Assembly (NCBI RefSeq): GCF_019279795.1
Contig: NC_056725.1
Coordinates: 1,613,424,859 to 1,613,488,858, forward strand
DNA: 64,000 nt
From: Protopterus annectens
Taxonomy: Eukaryota; Chordata; Ceratodontiformes; Protopteridae
Direction: 5' to 3'
Part shown: piece by piece, positions 46,131 through 56,714 of the stretch
Layout: the number at the start of each line of letters is the position of its first letter
How positions within the stretch are numbered: position 1 is the stretch's first letter
The notes under the pieces: generated by a model
Told to the model about the DNA's origin: nothing
Seen by the model: the letters and a program-made list of their open reading frames with translations, nothing else
Database searches by the model: none
Program-made: the position numbers and the translations under genes

Positions 46131-47070
46131 ATGAATCTGGGCATCTTAGGGCAATGTAGCAATTGCTTCATATACACTGACAATCCTCTCCTAACACCCA
46201 GCACTACAACATGCGAGAGATGCACTTATATATCCAAACTGGAAGCCATGCTGTCTCCAGCCAAGACTGGACTAGACAGTCAAGAGGAGAAGGTAAACAC
46301 CACACCGCATTCAACACATAATCCATCAAAACCTGCACCACCCAAACCCACACATAGTAACACAAAACACACAGCTACATTCATGGAGGCTCTCAATAAA
46401 AATCTGCCCAAACAACTGAGACCTTCAAAGCTGAAACACAAACAACCACCAGCCCCTAAACACTATCCAAATGACACATAGCCCACAAAATCAGTGTGCC
46501 ACTCTACCTCAGCCCATAAGGCAAAACAATGTATCTAACACACTAGTCTTAGATGACTCTATAGTCAGGCACACTGACGTCCCTCTCACCAGGCTAAACA
46601 AGGAAAAAGTTACTATCAGCTGCCTGTCAGGTGCCAGGATCTGCCGTATAAGGCACACACTCAGGTCACTCCACAACAAGTACAAATATTACTCTGTCAT
46701 TGTCCATGTTGGAGTGAATGACCTGAGATGTACCTCCCTGGACCACATGAAAAGAGACATTGAGGAGCTCTCTGATCATGTGGCCCAGGCAGGTAAGACA
46801 CTAGCCCTGTGTAGCATCCTGCCATCGCCCAGAATGATACCACAGTATAAGGACAAAATGATTGACTTCAACAATTGGCTAAGCTTCTGGTGTCATTCTA
46901 AGGGGATCCAGTATCTGTCTGCATGGGACAACATGATCAACAGGCCACGATGCTTTGCCAGAGATGGCCTGCACCTGTCGCATCTGGGATTCTGGATACT
47001 GGCTAAGGCTCTTGCCACCCCTATAGTGCCTTTTGTAGGCAAGGCTCAAATGTCAAACACACCACCATAG
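46131..47070 (+). pseudogene. CR1 ORF1: zinc-finger-like and esterase domains
   Basis: Two overlapping frames (46131-46481 and 46471-47070) joined by one frameshift. The first starts with a paired-cysteine motif, GQCSNC...CERCTYISKLEAML, followed by a proline- and lysine-rich linker. The second is a SGNH-type esterase: LVLDDSIVRHTD (GDS-type block, Ser kept), VIVHVGVNDL (GxND block) and DGLHLSHLGFWILAKAL (DxxH block). An ORF1 with an esterase domain is a hallmark of CR1-group LINEs. The esterase frame is open over about 200 residues and all three catalytic blocks are legible. It would act in the element's ribonucleoprotein. Confidence 0.85.
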
Positions 47071-47099
47071 TAGATACAAACAAGCAAAATCTAAGGGTA

Positions 47100-47838
47100 A
47101 TGCTACTCAAAGTCTAAACCTCAAAATGCACTCAATCGTGGTACTCCTTAAAATGGAGAACATCGACATATGTGCAGTGACAGAGACCTGGTTTAAGGCT
47201 CCAGAGAGCACCCCTGCATTACCAGGCTACAATTCTTACCACACCTTTTGGCCAACTAACCTGGACTGAAACACTAGAAAGGAGTAGGTGTGTCCATATT
47301 CATAAAGGATATCCACACCTCCAAGCAAGTTGCTCAACATAATGTATCCAAAATTATCCAAGTACAATTAATACTGGGCAAGGCTGCAGTTCTAGTTGTA
47401 GCTTGTTACAGATCCCCCACCATGACCCAGGATGCCCACTCCATGTCTCTCAATATACTGGATAATATTAAGGTACAGCCCAATACCCTAATATTGGGAG
47501 ATTTCAACTACCTCACCATCAACTGGGAAAACTACTCATGTACTAACTCATTTGCTCAATGTTTTCTGGAATTCATCAATTCCAATGCCCTTGATCAGCT
47601 TGTCCATACCCCAACCAGGGGCAGCAACATCCTGGACCTGGTCATTACCAATATGGGTAACAGATGCTCCACACCAGAGCTCAAATGCTTGCTGATCAGA
47701 TCTGACCACAAGCTAATCACCCTAGACATCCATATACCGCCCCCACCCCCCATTAAGGAAACCACCATAAAAAACTTCTCCAAAGCCAACTTCATGCTTC
47801 TTAAGACAGAAGTGGATAACTTTACAACACCCATATAG
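47100..47838 (+). pseudogene. CR1 ORF2: AP endonuclease domain
   Basis: At 47157 the frame reads MENIDICAVTETWFKAPEST (catalytic Glu in ETW). A stop and frameshift near 47270 follow. The frame 47290-47838 then has VVACYRSPTM, LILGDFNYLTINWENY (GDFN) and LVHTPTRGSNILDLVITN, ending in RSDHKLITLDI (SDH). These are the ordered catalytic motifs of a LINE endonuclease. They nick target DNA to prime reverse transcription. Only a few lesions. Confidence 0.87.
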
Positions 47839-49745
47839 ACGTAAAATAGAGGCACGACTGCTGAATCATATACAAATGCACTGTATAAACACATACACGA
47901 GTGCATGGACCGTGCCATCCCAAACAGAACCAAGATGCTATCCTCCAAAAAAAGGAAGCCAATCTGGTGGTCACTGACATAAAGAAACTCTACAATAGAA
48001 GGAAGAAACTGTTGCAAAAAAGAGTAAAATCCCGTGATTGCAGGAACTCCCTGGTCAGCCTCAGTAAGAAGCTGATATCCCTCATAAAATCCTCCAAAGC
48101 CAGTTACGAAAATAAAATCACCATGGATTCTAAAGACAACCACAAAGCATTCTACAGCTATGTCAAGAATCTCAATGGCAACACTCAGATCTGCTCTGAG
48201 CTACAGCACAATGGCACTAGATTTACTGAACCAACTGATATTGCCAACATCCTGGCAGACAGGTTCAGTGCAAACTTTATCCCCCCCCTCGCCCCCCAAA
48301 GGTCCCATCTCCATACGAAGATTGCAAATTCCCTGTAATCACAAATTCATAAGTAAAGACCGCACTCTCCAAAGCGAAGAACACAGCATCCATGGGACCA
48401 GACACCATCCCAGGCTGCGTTCTGCATGAACTATAGAACAAACTGGCACCCCACCTAAGTACCATGTTCAACCAGGCTTTGTGCCTATGGAATGGTGCAC
48501 AGTGATGGTTATCCCACTTCACAAAGGGGTGCCACCACTGACCCTGGGAACTACCACCCCATTAGCCTGATAAGCCTTGTCTGCAAGGCTATGGAACGCA
48601 TCATCATGGAGCTTATAAACAAAGACATAGGTAACCTTCATACTCTAGACCCCACTCAGTTTGGGTATGTAAAAGGTAGATCATGCCTCCTAAATCTGAT
48701 TGACTTCTTTGAAGCAGTCACCAGAGCTGTAGACAAGGGTAAGGTGGTGCACACAACCTATCTTGACCTCACCAAGGCTTTCAACACCATCCCCCACTCT
48801 GGTATTATAGATAAACTCACTGGACTGGGCATAAATCCCTATGTCACAAGATGGGTGGCCAACTGGCTCACTCTCAGAACTACACAGTGAAAGTAGCCGA
48901 CTTCAAATCTGACTTCAGACCAGTGACAAGCGGAGTACCACAGGGTTCGGTCCCGGGTCCTCTCCTGTTCGGTATCTACTTCTTAGAAGTCCAGGCTAAT
49001 GCAGCTGGTCTCTGGCTAATGAAGTTCATGGATGACTGCAAACTAAGAGCCATAATAGATTTGCCTAATGATGTGGACATTCTACAAAGGGGCCTCACTG
49101 AGACTTGGTGTCAAAGGCATAGCCTAAAGCTCAATGCCAAGAAGTACATTGTCATTCCCTTTGGGAAAAATACCATACCCATGACCTACCACATAGGCAG
49201 TAGCCTACTAAACACCAGTAGTCTCTCCTTTGATAATCATGTCACCACAGTAGTCAGAAAATCCTTCTACATGGCACACCTCATCACAAAGGGGTTCTTC
49301 TCCAGAAAAAGAGAGGTCATCATTCATCTCTACTCATCCCTCATCAGACTCATTATAGAGTACAACACCCCATTTGGCATGTAGCTTGCAAGACATCTAC
49401 AACTAGAAAGGCCACAGAAATACCTCACTAAGAGGATTACCAGCCTCAAACAGATGCCATACACACATATCGCCTACTCAGAGGCAACCTCTGTCTAACA
49501 TACAAAGCCTTGTCTAACCCACATCTGATGGACATGCTACACTTAAACAAAATCCCATTCTCTCTAGGCCACATGCTCCAGGGACCCAAACCTTGTCACC
49601 ACAATAAACAGAACATGCTGGAGGGACCGATTCCTGTCCCAGTGACTTCCCATGCTCTGGAACAGACTACCCATTCATGTCAAGCAAAGCTCCTCATTAA
49701 CCCTCTTTAAGAGAAAGCAAGTCTCTGTAATGGCTTTACAATTTC
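47839..49745 (+). pseudogene. CR1 ORF2: linker, reverse transcriptase and C-terminus
   Basis: A linker frame (47901-48338) has RRKKLLQKRVKSRDCRNSLV and ILADRFSANF. Next, 48492-48890 has TDPGNYHPISLISLVCKAME, QFGYVKGRSCLLNLIDFFEA and LDLTKAFNTIPHSGIIDKLT (RT motifs 1-3). In another frame 48851-49384 reads SGVPQGSVPGPLLFGIYF, KFMDDCKLRA (usual FADD, here FMDD) and KLNAKKY, then the C-terminal domain to about 49740. Frame changes at 48290 (C-run), 48890 and 49385, plus stops. No octamer tail was found at this 3' end, so it is probably truncated or diverged. Confidence 0.88.
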
Positions 49746-50845
49746 TTAGGTGGCAGCTACTCTGGAACTTACCATTTATCCAGGCTATACACCTCATCAG
49801 TGGAACTTCCTCTAATATCCTAGACTAAATGACTCCCATCCATGCTGAACAAAACAGAGTCATTGCTATGGGTTACTCCTTAAATATACCAACTAATTTC
49901 CAGCTGTATCCTCTCCTGGAATCTATTCATGTCATCCAAAATTTCTCTCTACCTCATTCAATTTAAGCAGTCAAAACATTAATTCTAAATACTAAATCAT
50001 GGCCAAATAAGAAGAAAGGAAGAACTGCTAAAAAGAAATTCTGTGGCACGCTGAATGCCCTTATGCAAGTAATCAAAGCTAAAACCTCTCCCCATTGCCT
50101 AACAAAACTCCCACCAGTGCTGACATATTGCAGTGCAAATACTTCACCAGCTTCTGTTAAACCCACTCACATACCCACTCTACTACCTAAAACGTTATAT
50201 CCATGCTACCCTGACTATCTCTGAAAATGTGCTCACCAAAACTTATTTCTATGTTTGAAAAATACAGACTTCATCTGCCTCTTCTGATAACACTCCCCAT
50301 CTTTTTTAAAATCAGAGGACAGTTCCATTGCATGTCCCATCTTGATTGTAACAAACCATTTAATACCGTAACATCAACAGCAGTAATCATGCTGTGGTAT
50401 AATCATGCCTGCAGGGCTACTTGAGAGGCTGTCTTGTCCCATTAAATTAAAGCTAGTAGCACTTGAAAGGCAGAATATGCACAGGATTTTTTTCCCATTA
50501 TAACTGAATCATAGTACTGAATATGTAATATTCAGTGCTGCAGTTAAGCACATTAAATTAGATAAAATGGATCTAGGGAAGATAAATGCAAAAAGCTATT
50601 TTACTTTCTCTATTGATAAGATTTTATGACTTATAAATTTTCATTTTACTTCACTTCTAAGCAGTTGTTGTCCAGCCTGCTGTCAGTCAGGAATTTAACA
50701 CTTAATTAAGTGACTACTAGTAAGCGTTAATAAGTTAAAAGAAAGCCATGTCCCCTGAATATGAAAGTGTCTCATCACAGTCCCAGCTCACAAAGGCAAA
50801 CTCACAACAGTCCCCAAATAGCACAGATGCATAGGCCCCTTTTTC
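49746..50845. other. Intron sequence, nothing firmly recognised
   Basis: May include the endonuclease-RT linker of the LINE whose RT is readable from 50850. Confidence 0.35.
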
Positions 50846-50849
50846 TAAA

Positions 50850-51360
50850 ATTCTCAACAAGGCCATGTATTGTCAGATACTCAAAAACCTCATAACCAAC
50901 AACTGCATCTTAACAAACAACATAAAACAGAGTACTACTGTGAAACAAAATCTTTACTTCTAATATTCAATAAGATCATTAAAAAAATGGAGAATACTGA
51001 ACTGGTCAGATCATTCTTCTCAGTTTTGCCAAATGCCTTTTCAATTGTTCTCATGCCATTCTTATAAAGCACTCTTCATGCTTCAAGCTGTCACCCACAC
51101 TTCTCGAAATTCCTGGCCAACGGAAAGCAAGCAGTCAAATAGTAAACCACCAGGTTCCCACCCTATGAAATAGTACCCAATATCCTTCAAAGATCAATGC
51201 TAGGAGTACCGCTGTTCATTATATTTGTTAATGTGTCAGTCAACTGAAGTCATCTAATATGCAAGTGATGTCATAATGCTTTTCAGCCAATCAGATTTAC
51301 TATGTAAACACCTCTCCATATAAAACCTAGCATGGTCATTAATATCTAAATAAAAAATAC
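50850..51360 (+). pseudogene. Jockey-superfamily LINE RT remnant
   Basis: Across frames: ILNKAMYCQILKNLITNNCI (RT motif 1), IIKKMENTELVRSFFSVLPN (relic of ...TIFLDLSKAFDSVDH), MLGVPLFIIFVN (G.PLLFIIFVND) and YASDVIMLFSQS (YADD with D to S). The order and spacing fit a Rex1-like or family B LINE. Heavily shifted and dead. Confidence 0.55.
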
Positions 51361-51424
51361 AAAAAAAAAAAAAAAATGGTACTAAACCACAAAGCACAAA
51401 ATGACTTTAGTCACTATCACAATT

Positions 51425-51915
51425 AACACTTTCATTTATCATTGTCTTCTTCAGACTGTGAAAACTGCAAATACCAACCAACCAATTTGCATACAAATTT
51501 GAAATCACGTGATTCACAAACACATGACAACATGACATTAATGATGGCAAAGTAGCATTTAAAACAGTTCAGTTCTAAAATTAAAATAATAATTATTTAT
51601 GCTTAATTCTTCATTAAAAATAATATTTAATCTAACTTGCAAACACTATTCAAGCAAGTTCATCTTCTGAATTTAGCCTTCTGTTAGAATAAAGTATGTT
51701 GTCACTACAAGCTTATAACTTGTAAAGTTCTTGTATGTCTTTTGAGATTTAAATAAGACATTAGAGCTATATTTGTTTTTAATGGTGTTTATATGTTCAT
51801 AAACCCTATTTTGTGGTTCACTAGAGGTTCTACCTGGATAGATGCAGCAGAGGATAAGTAACTCACTCCAGTTTTCTATTATTACTTTCTCATTTTTCTC
51901 TTCAAGAAACACCTT
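51425..51915 (-). pseudogene. Penelope-like GIY-YIG remnant (minus strand)
   Basis: The minus-strand frame 51912-51673 contains IYPGRTSSEPQNRVYEHINT then IKNKYSSNVLF, the GRTSR.P..RI.EHI..I pattern of the Penelope GIY-YIG endonuclease, with the Y-V-G start changed to Y-P-G. About 220 bases further 3' on the same strand is CTGAAGAAGAC...GAAAGTG (near 51455-51430), a degenerate form of the hammerhead-like tail. Confidence 0.65.
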
Positions 51916-52752
51916 TAGATCATATTCTGCAGAATAATGAAAGATATGTCCACAAATGGGGAAAATATTGATTTTACAATACCTTAATCTATGCAGAGGT
52001 CAACAGAAGGTAGACTATTGAATACCAGTGAAGACAACAACTTGAGATTGTAGAGTGCATGACACATGTGGGAGAAACCTGAGAGATTACTATGTCATTT
52101 TATATAGATACAGTTTTTGTCCCTTATGGTAACAACAGAGTGAGAATACTTAGAATATGTAAAATATGTAAGTAAATGAGGTCACATTCAGAAGATTGAT
52201 TCAATAGAAAGTCAAACTTCAAATGGTCAAGACCATATTATCAACTTTTCAAAATGTCCAAGCTTTTGGACAGAGATGTCTGTACATCCTTTTCCCCACT
52301 GTAGTGCAAGCTCAGAGTTGGGACATATAGTATGCAGGAGGTGTGATGGGACACTGGCAGGGCTTGCCTCTCAGCAAAAAATGTAGATTTTTGTTGCTTT
52401 CTGTCATTCAGCTATTCAGAAAGTTGATCATATGGTCTCTACCATATAAAGTTTGACTTTCCAACATTGTCCCCTATTTAAGTTAGTATTTTAAGAGATT
52501 TAGCATGAAACAGCTGTAAGTACTTTGCTTAGATGTTTTCTTTTTTTTTCTAGAATTATGATATGATTGCCTTTTAACTTAATAGCACTGCATAGTTTTC
52601 AATAAATAAATGACAAACGCAAGAATAATCTCCGCCATACCAACATTGTTTAAATGTGTTATATAACTAGAACTATTGCTCAAACTTTCCAATAGAATAT
52701 TTAATTATTAAAGTTTTAAAAAAACTTTTGCTGTCTTTTTTATTTCTTACAG
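51916..52752. other. Intron 3' part, nothing recognised
   Basis: AT-rich, ending in a pyrimidine-rich tract and TTACAG acceptor at 52747-52752. Confidence 0.5.
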
Positions 52753-52879
52753 GGTAATTAGCCGAGCTCCAGGTCTAAAGCTGGTAGTGGAAACTCTTAT
52801 TTCCTCACTGAAACCAATCGGCAACATTGTCCTCATCTGCTGTGCCTTCTTCATCATCTTTGGAATCCTTGGAGTGCAG
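52753..52879 (+). CDS. CACNA1I: Cav3 T-type calcium channel alpha-1, domain III S4-S5 exon
   Basis: A 127-base internal exon. Its first G completes the Arg codon split after the 37879 donor (AG|G), giving ...[11 protein letters not shown] across the junction. It encodes [20 protein letters not shown] (S4-S5 linker) and then S5, [19 protein letters not shown]. It ends in phase 0 at a CAG|GTTGTT donor. The intact frame and near-invariant residues show an active gene. The next exon (pore loop start) is not visible in the remaining 11 kb. The upstream intron is 14,873 bases. Confidence 0.94.
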
Positions 52880-53149
52880 GTTGTTACTGATTTCTTTTAT
52901 ACATAGCCATACTATCATAGTGATGTGTGCACTCTGGAAGTCTACTTATATTTGTAACAGTATACCATGATTCCCTATTTAATATAAAAACAGAATAGCA
53001 GTGTAATAGCATTGTTATATTCCTTATAACATGTTCAACATCAAACCACAGTGATCAGTTTTAATCTTTCAGTTTCTTTCATTCTTACCGGGAAGTTTTG
53101 AATAAATCATGTTATATACACCAGTCTTTGTTATCTACAAGAGGGTCGT

Positions 53150-54018
53150 ATGCAAGCAAATGATTGGTGCCAAAGTCGCGGCTTAAACTCAGTGCAAAAA
53201 AAATGTATTATTATCTCTTTCGGTAAGAGCGATGTTCCTGCTAACTAGCACATCAGTAACAACACCCTAAGTACATGCTCAATGGTGAGAAACTTGGGCA
53301 CACAGGTTGACAGAAACCTTACCTTTGATCATCATGTCTCCACAATGGTAAGAAGGGCATTCTATATTGGTAATTTCATAAGTGAGGGCATTGTCTCCAG
53401 AAAAAAAGAACTTATAACCTCCTGTACTCTTCCCTCATCAGGCCAATAACAGAGTACAATGCCCCTCTTGGAATGCACCTTTCCAGGCACCTGCAGCAAT
53501 TGGAAAGACCACAAGAGTTTCACACAAGTTGAATTCAAGGTATTCAGCATCTGTCCTATGTGAACTGGCTGAAATCACTGTCACTTTACTCCTTTTCATA
53601 CAGACTACTCAGAGGCGTTCTCTGCTTTGTGTATATACCAATCTCTGACCCTGCTTTATTGGAAATTCTGCATATCTGTAAGTCCAATGGCTCGCAGGTT
53701 ACTCACTCTAAAGGCCTTAACTTGGTATGTGAAATTAATAGAACCTGCTGGAGGGACAGATTTGTCTCCCAGAGGTTACTGCACTTGTGGAACAGACTCG
53801 CAATTCATGTCAAACAGAGCACCTCTTTGTCCCTCTTTAAGCTCAGTTTGGATGATTGACTGGGTAACTGTAAATTCACCTTGGGGGTTCCACCTGTCTC
53901 TCTCTGGGACAGGGGCAATAGATGAATAGATGCTGATCATGGAAAGAAGGGCAGAACTTGGCTAGGTTTGTAAGGGCCCTACTGCTATTAGCTTAGTAAC
54001 TTCCTATGATCCTATGAT
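53150..54018 (+). pseudogene. CR1 RT C-terminal domain and 3' end
   Basis: Frames give KLGTQVDRNLTFDHHVSTMV, RRAFYIGNFISEGIVSRKKE, and YSFSYRLLRGVLC. Next come NRTCWRDRFVSQRLLHLWNR and HVKQSTSLSLFKLSLDD, the C-terminal domain also seen in the CR1 at 46-49.7 kb. The 3' end has ggctaggtttgtaagggccc and then cctatgatcctatgat, a diverged octamer tail. It sits in the intron after the second channel exon. Confidence 0.82.
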
Positions 54019-54640
54019 TTTCAACCTTCCAATGCAGTTCTTAAGCAGTCAGCAGTCATGGAAGACAGTCCTAAGCATCTTCTTCTACACATCTTGTGAA
54101 ATGACTACACAAATATTTTGTTGAGTTTTTTTTATTTAGACCAATAATGTCTTGGAGACAAGTATAACTAAAAAGATTAATAAATTATCTTGATATGCCA
54201 TTCTGATAGCATTTAAAAAAGTATGTTTGCATTCCACTATCATTTAAGTATGCAGTTCTTGAAGAAGGTTGTATACAGAAAACATTCACTCAAGGTTTTA
54301 GCTCAGTAGAATGCTGACATTTTTGGTTACTGTGACTGTTACTATTGTACATCTGCTAGTTGCTTAGACAGAACATGCAACTTGAGTTATCATAATACAT
54401 GAGCTAATACATATCGATTGAACTAAGGGTGGCACAATATACAGTGCTTAGTGTTGCTGTCTGATAGTGCTTCTTTCTTTAGTTCAGGTATTAGCTGAAG
54501 TACCTTCATTGAGGACTCTGCATGCCCTCACTATAACCATGTGAGGTTTCATCAGGCGAACCCACATTCTCCTGTATCCCAAGTACATTGTAGGTGAACT
54601 ACCAATATTCCAAATTGCTTATTTGCCAAACAGTATGCAT

Positions 54641-54710
<70 letters not shown>

Positions 54711-54783
54711 TGTGTGTGCATGTGTGTGTGTTTGTGAGTGTGCATGTTTGTGCATGTTGTTTGTGTGTGTATGTGTGTCTGTT

Positions 54784-54852
<69 letters not shown>
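54641..54852. repeat. (GT)n microsatellite, interrupted
   Basis: Two pure GT blocks separated by about 80 bases of GT-rich imperfect sequence. It generates long chance frames (VCVC, HTHT). Confidence 0.98.
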
Positions 54853-54858
<6 letters not shown>

Positions 54859-55505
54859 AGGCACATGTACACAAATGCTCATTGCAAGACAGACTGACAT
54901 CCTATCAGTTAATAGTTTCTCAGTCTTGCACATAGAGAGTGTCAGGGTAGGCTCTGGCTACCCTCTGATCCTGAATTGGCTAAACTTGCAGTTACAGGAT
55001 GACGAAATGAATGATTTAACTGAGCAGCTTGACAGCAAATGCAGCATGCACTAGTTTGATAATGCTGATTTTTTTAACAATATGATAATTGCTTATCAAA
55101 AATATCAATTTAGTGAATGTCCTATTTTATTTTTTCTTGTTTTATTTTTCTTTTTTCATTCTAACATGCTGATGATTTTAATGCTTAAAAAGTTTTGCTT
55201 TTGACTTTCTTAAATATATTAAGTTGGGACATAGAAATAGTGATTTAGAGATTGTTAATAATATCATTGGCAGATTTTTTTCTTGAAACAGGATTAAATG
55301 ATGCAACAAATTTTCAATGTAAATTAAAGACTTATTGAAAAAATATTTATTGTGTGTCATGAATTTCATAATATTTCATACAGATTGTTGTTTTTTTAGT
55401 ATTCATGACATGTATTTGTGGTAAATGATATATTTTTCATGCAATAAGTCATGTGATTTAATTTATTTTTTATATGTGTAGAAAAGTTTTTTTTTTTGTC
55501 TAGCT
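54853..55505. other. No recognisable gene
   Basis: AT-rich intron sequence. Confidence 0.5.
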
Positions 55506-55507
55506 GT

Positions 55508-55605
55508 AGCCTGATGAAGCTCCATTATGTGAAAATGAAGAGCTGACAGTTACCAGCTTATTGTAAATGGTTGCCACAAATAAAATCCTAGGTTTACCAA
55601 TTTTC
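55508..55605 (+). mobile_element. Penelope-type 3' tail with hammerhead-like motif
   Basis: CTGATGA at 55511-55517, AGCTC pairing with GAGCT (55540-55544), then GACAG in place of GAAAC, and an ATAAAATCC about 35 bases on. Confidence 0.45.
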
Positions 55606-56714
55606 CATAGTTGTGCTACTTTTATTCTTTTATTTCGATACTTAATAATATATTAATCATGCAGTAATCCTTTTGTTATATGTTTAGGATTTGATATTTT
55701 TAGGTTACATCATTGTCTTCTGTTGAATTCAATAGGCTATGCTAATTGTATTCGCATCCACACTATTTCTATTTATTGATCTGTTTTTCTCTATATTTAT
55801 TAATTTATTAAGATCCATTTAAGTAGAGCAGTAAGGATAGAAGGATGGTTCAGTTTTTTTTTAACATAGATAGTTAGAATTGAGTTTGTTTTGCTGATAG
55901 TGACATTTGTCAGTTGCCAAACAGTGGTCAGTGTTTTGTTTTTATTTTTATTTTGATTTTTTCGGGTTCCTATTAAATGATCAAAGGCGCATTGTTTTGA
56001 ATGTGTCTTGATCGAACTTGAAAGCACAACAAGCAAAATAGCAAAACGGCATATAAGCGAATTCTTTCCCTGGGAAAGAAATCGCTTGGCCGCTTCCATT
56101 TCTTTGTCGTTTTTGTGACCGTAGTGCGATTTTGGAGTTAGTATATTTAAGTAGGGGGTGTGGGGGAACTTTATATAATGTTTTAAAATTTTTCTCTTTT
56201 TTTTTTGTTTTGTGCAACAGAGATTTTTTTCCCTTGGAAAAAAAATCAATGTTCTAAGCATTCGAGATTGTAAGCTTTTGCTTACATGGGTTCAATAAAT
56301 CACTGTTCGCTTTTTTAAGCCTTTGATGTTTTAACATAGACCCAAATTTTTCATTCTACATGAAACAAATTAATTGACAAAAGAATAATTAGGTAGGAAT
56401 TGCTGATTTTGCAACAATTATTTCTGGTTCTTCTGTCTGCATGTGCAAAGTTACTATTTTTTACATTATATACAAAAAAAAAATTAAATAATTTCTCCTA
56501 TTATACCTTTTTGCAAAACTAGGTATAGCTTTGAGGTTGTTTGTTTTTTTGTTTTTTTTGCATAGGCTTTGATATTTTGGGTTTGCATAAATTTGTTTTT
56601 ATTTATATGTGCAGTGTATGCACTTCCCTTTTAATATTTAGTGAATAGCATAAATATGATGAGTTTAAGTGAACTTTAGTAGCTTTAATGACATTAGTGG
56701 TATAGACATACTGT
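55606..56714. other. No recognised gene; an unassigned GC-richer patch near 55990-56160
   Basis: The patch 55975-56330 differs from its surroundings. It carries several CpGs, a TATA-like tatatttaag and tttatataatg, and a TTCAATAAATCAC polyadenylation-like signal near 56290. It could be a solo terminal repeat or the tail of an element. The 153-residue minus frame over it matches nothing I know. Confidence 0.35.

Noticed and set aside
47595..48143. 182-residue minus-strand open frame
   Set aside because: Antisense shadow of the CR1 endonuclease and linker.
55800..56261. 153-residue minus-strand open frame
   Set aside because: Lysine- and asparagine-rich low-complexity translation with no recognisable domain; a shadow of an AT-rich repeat.
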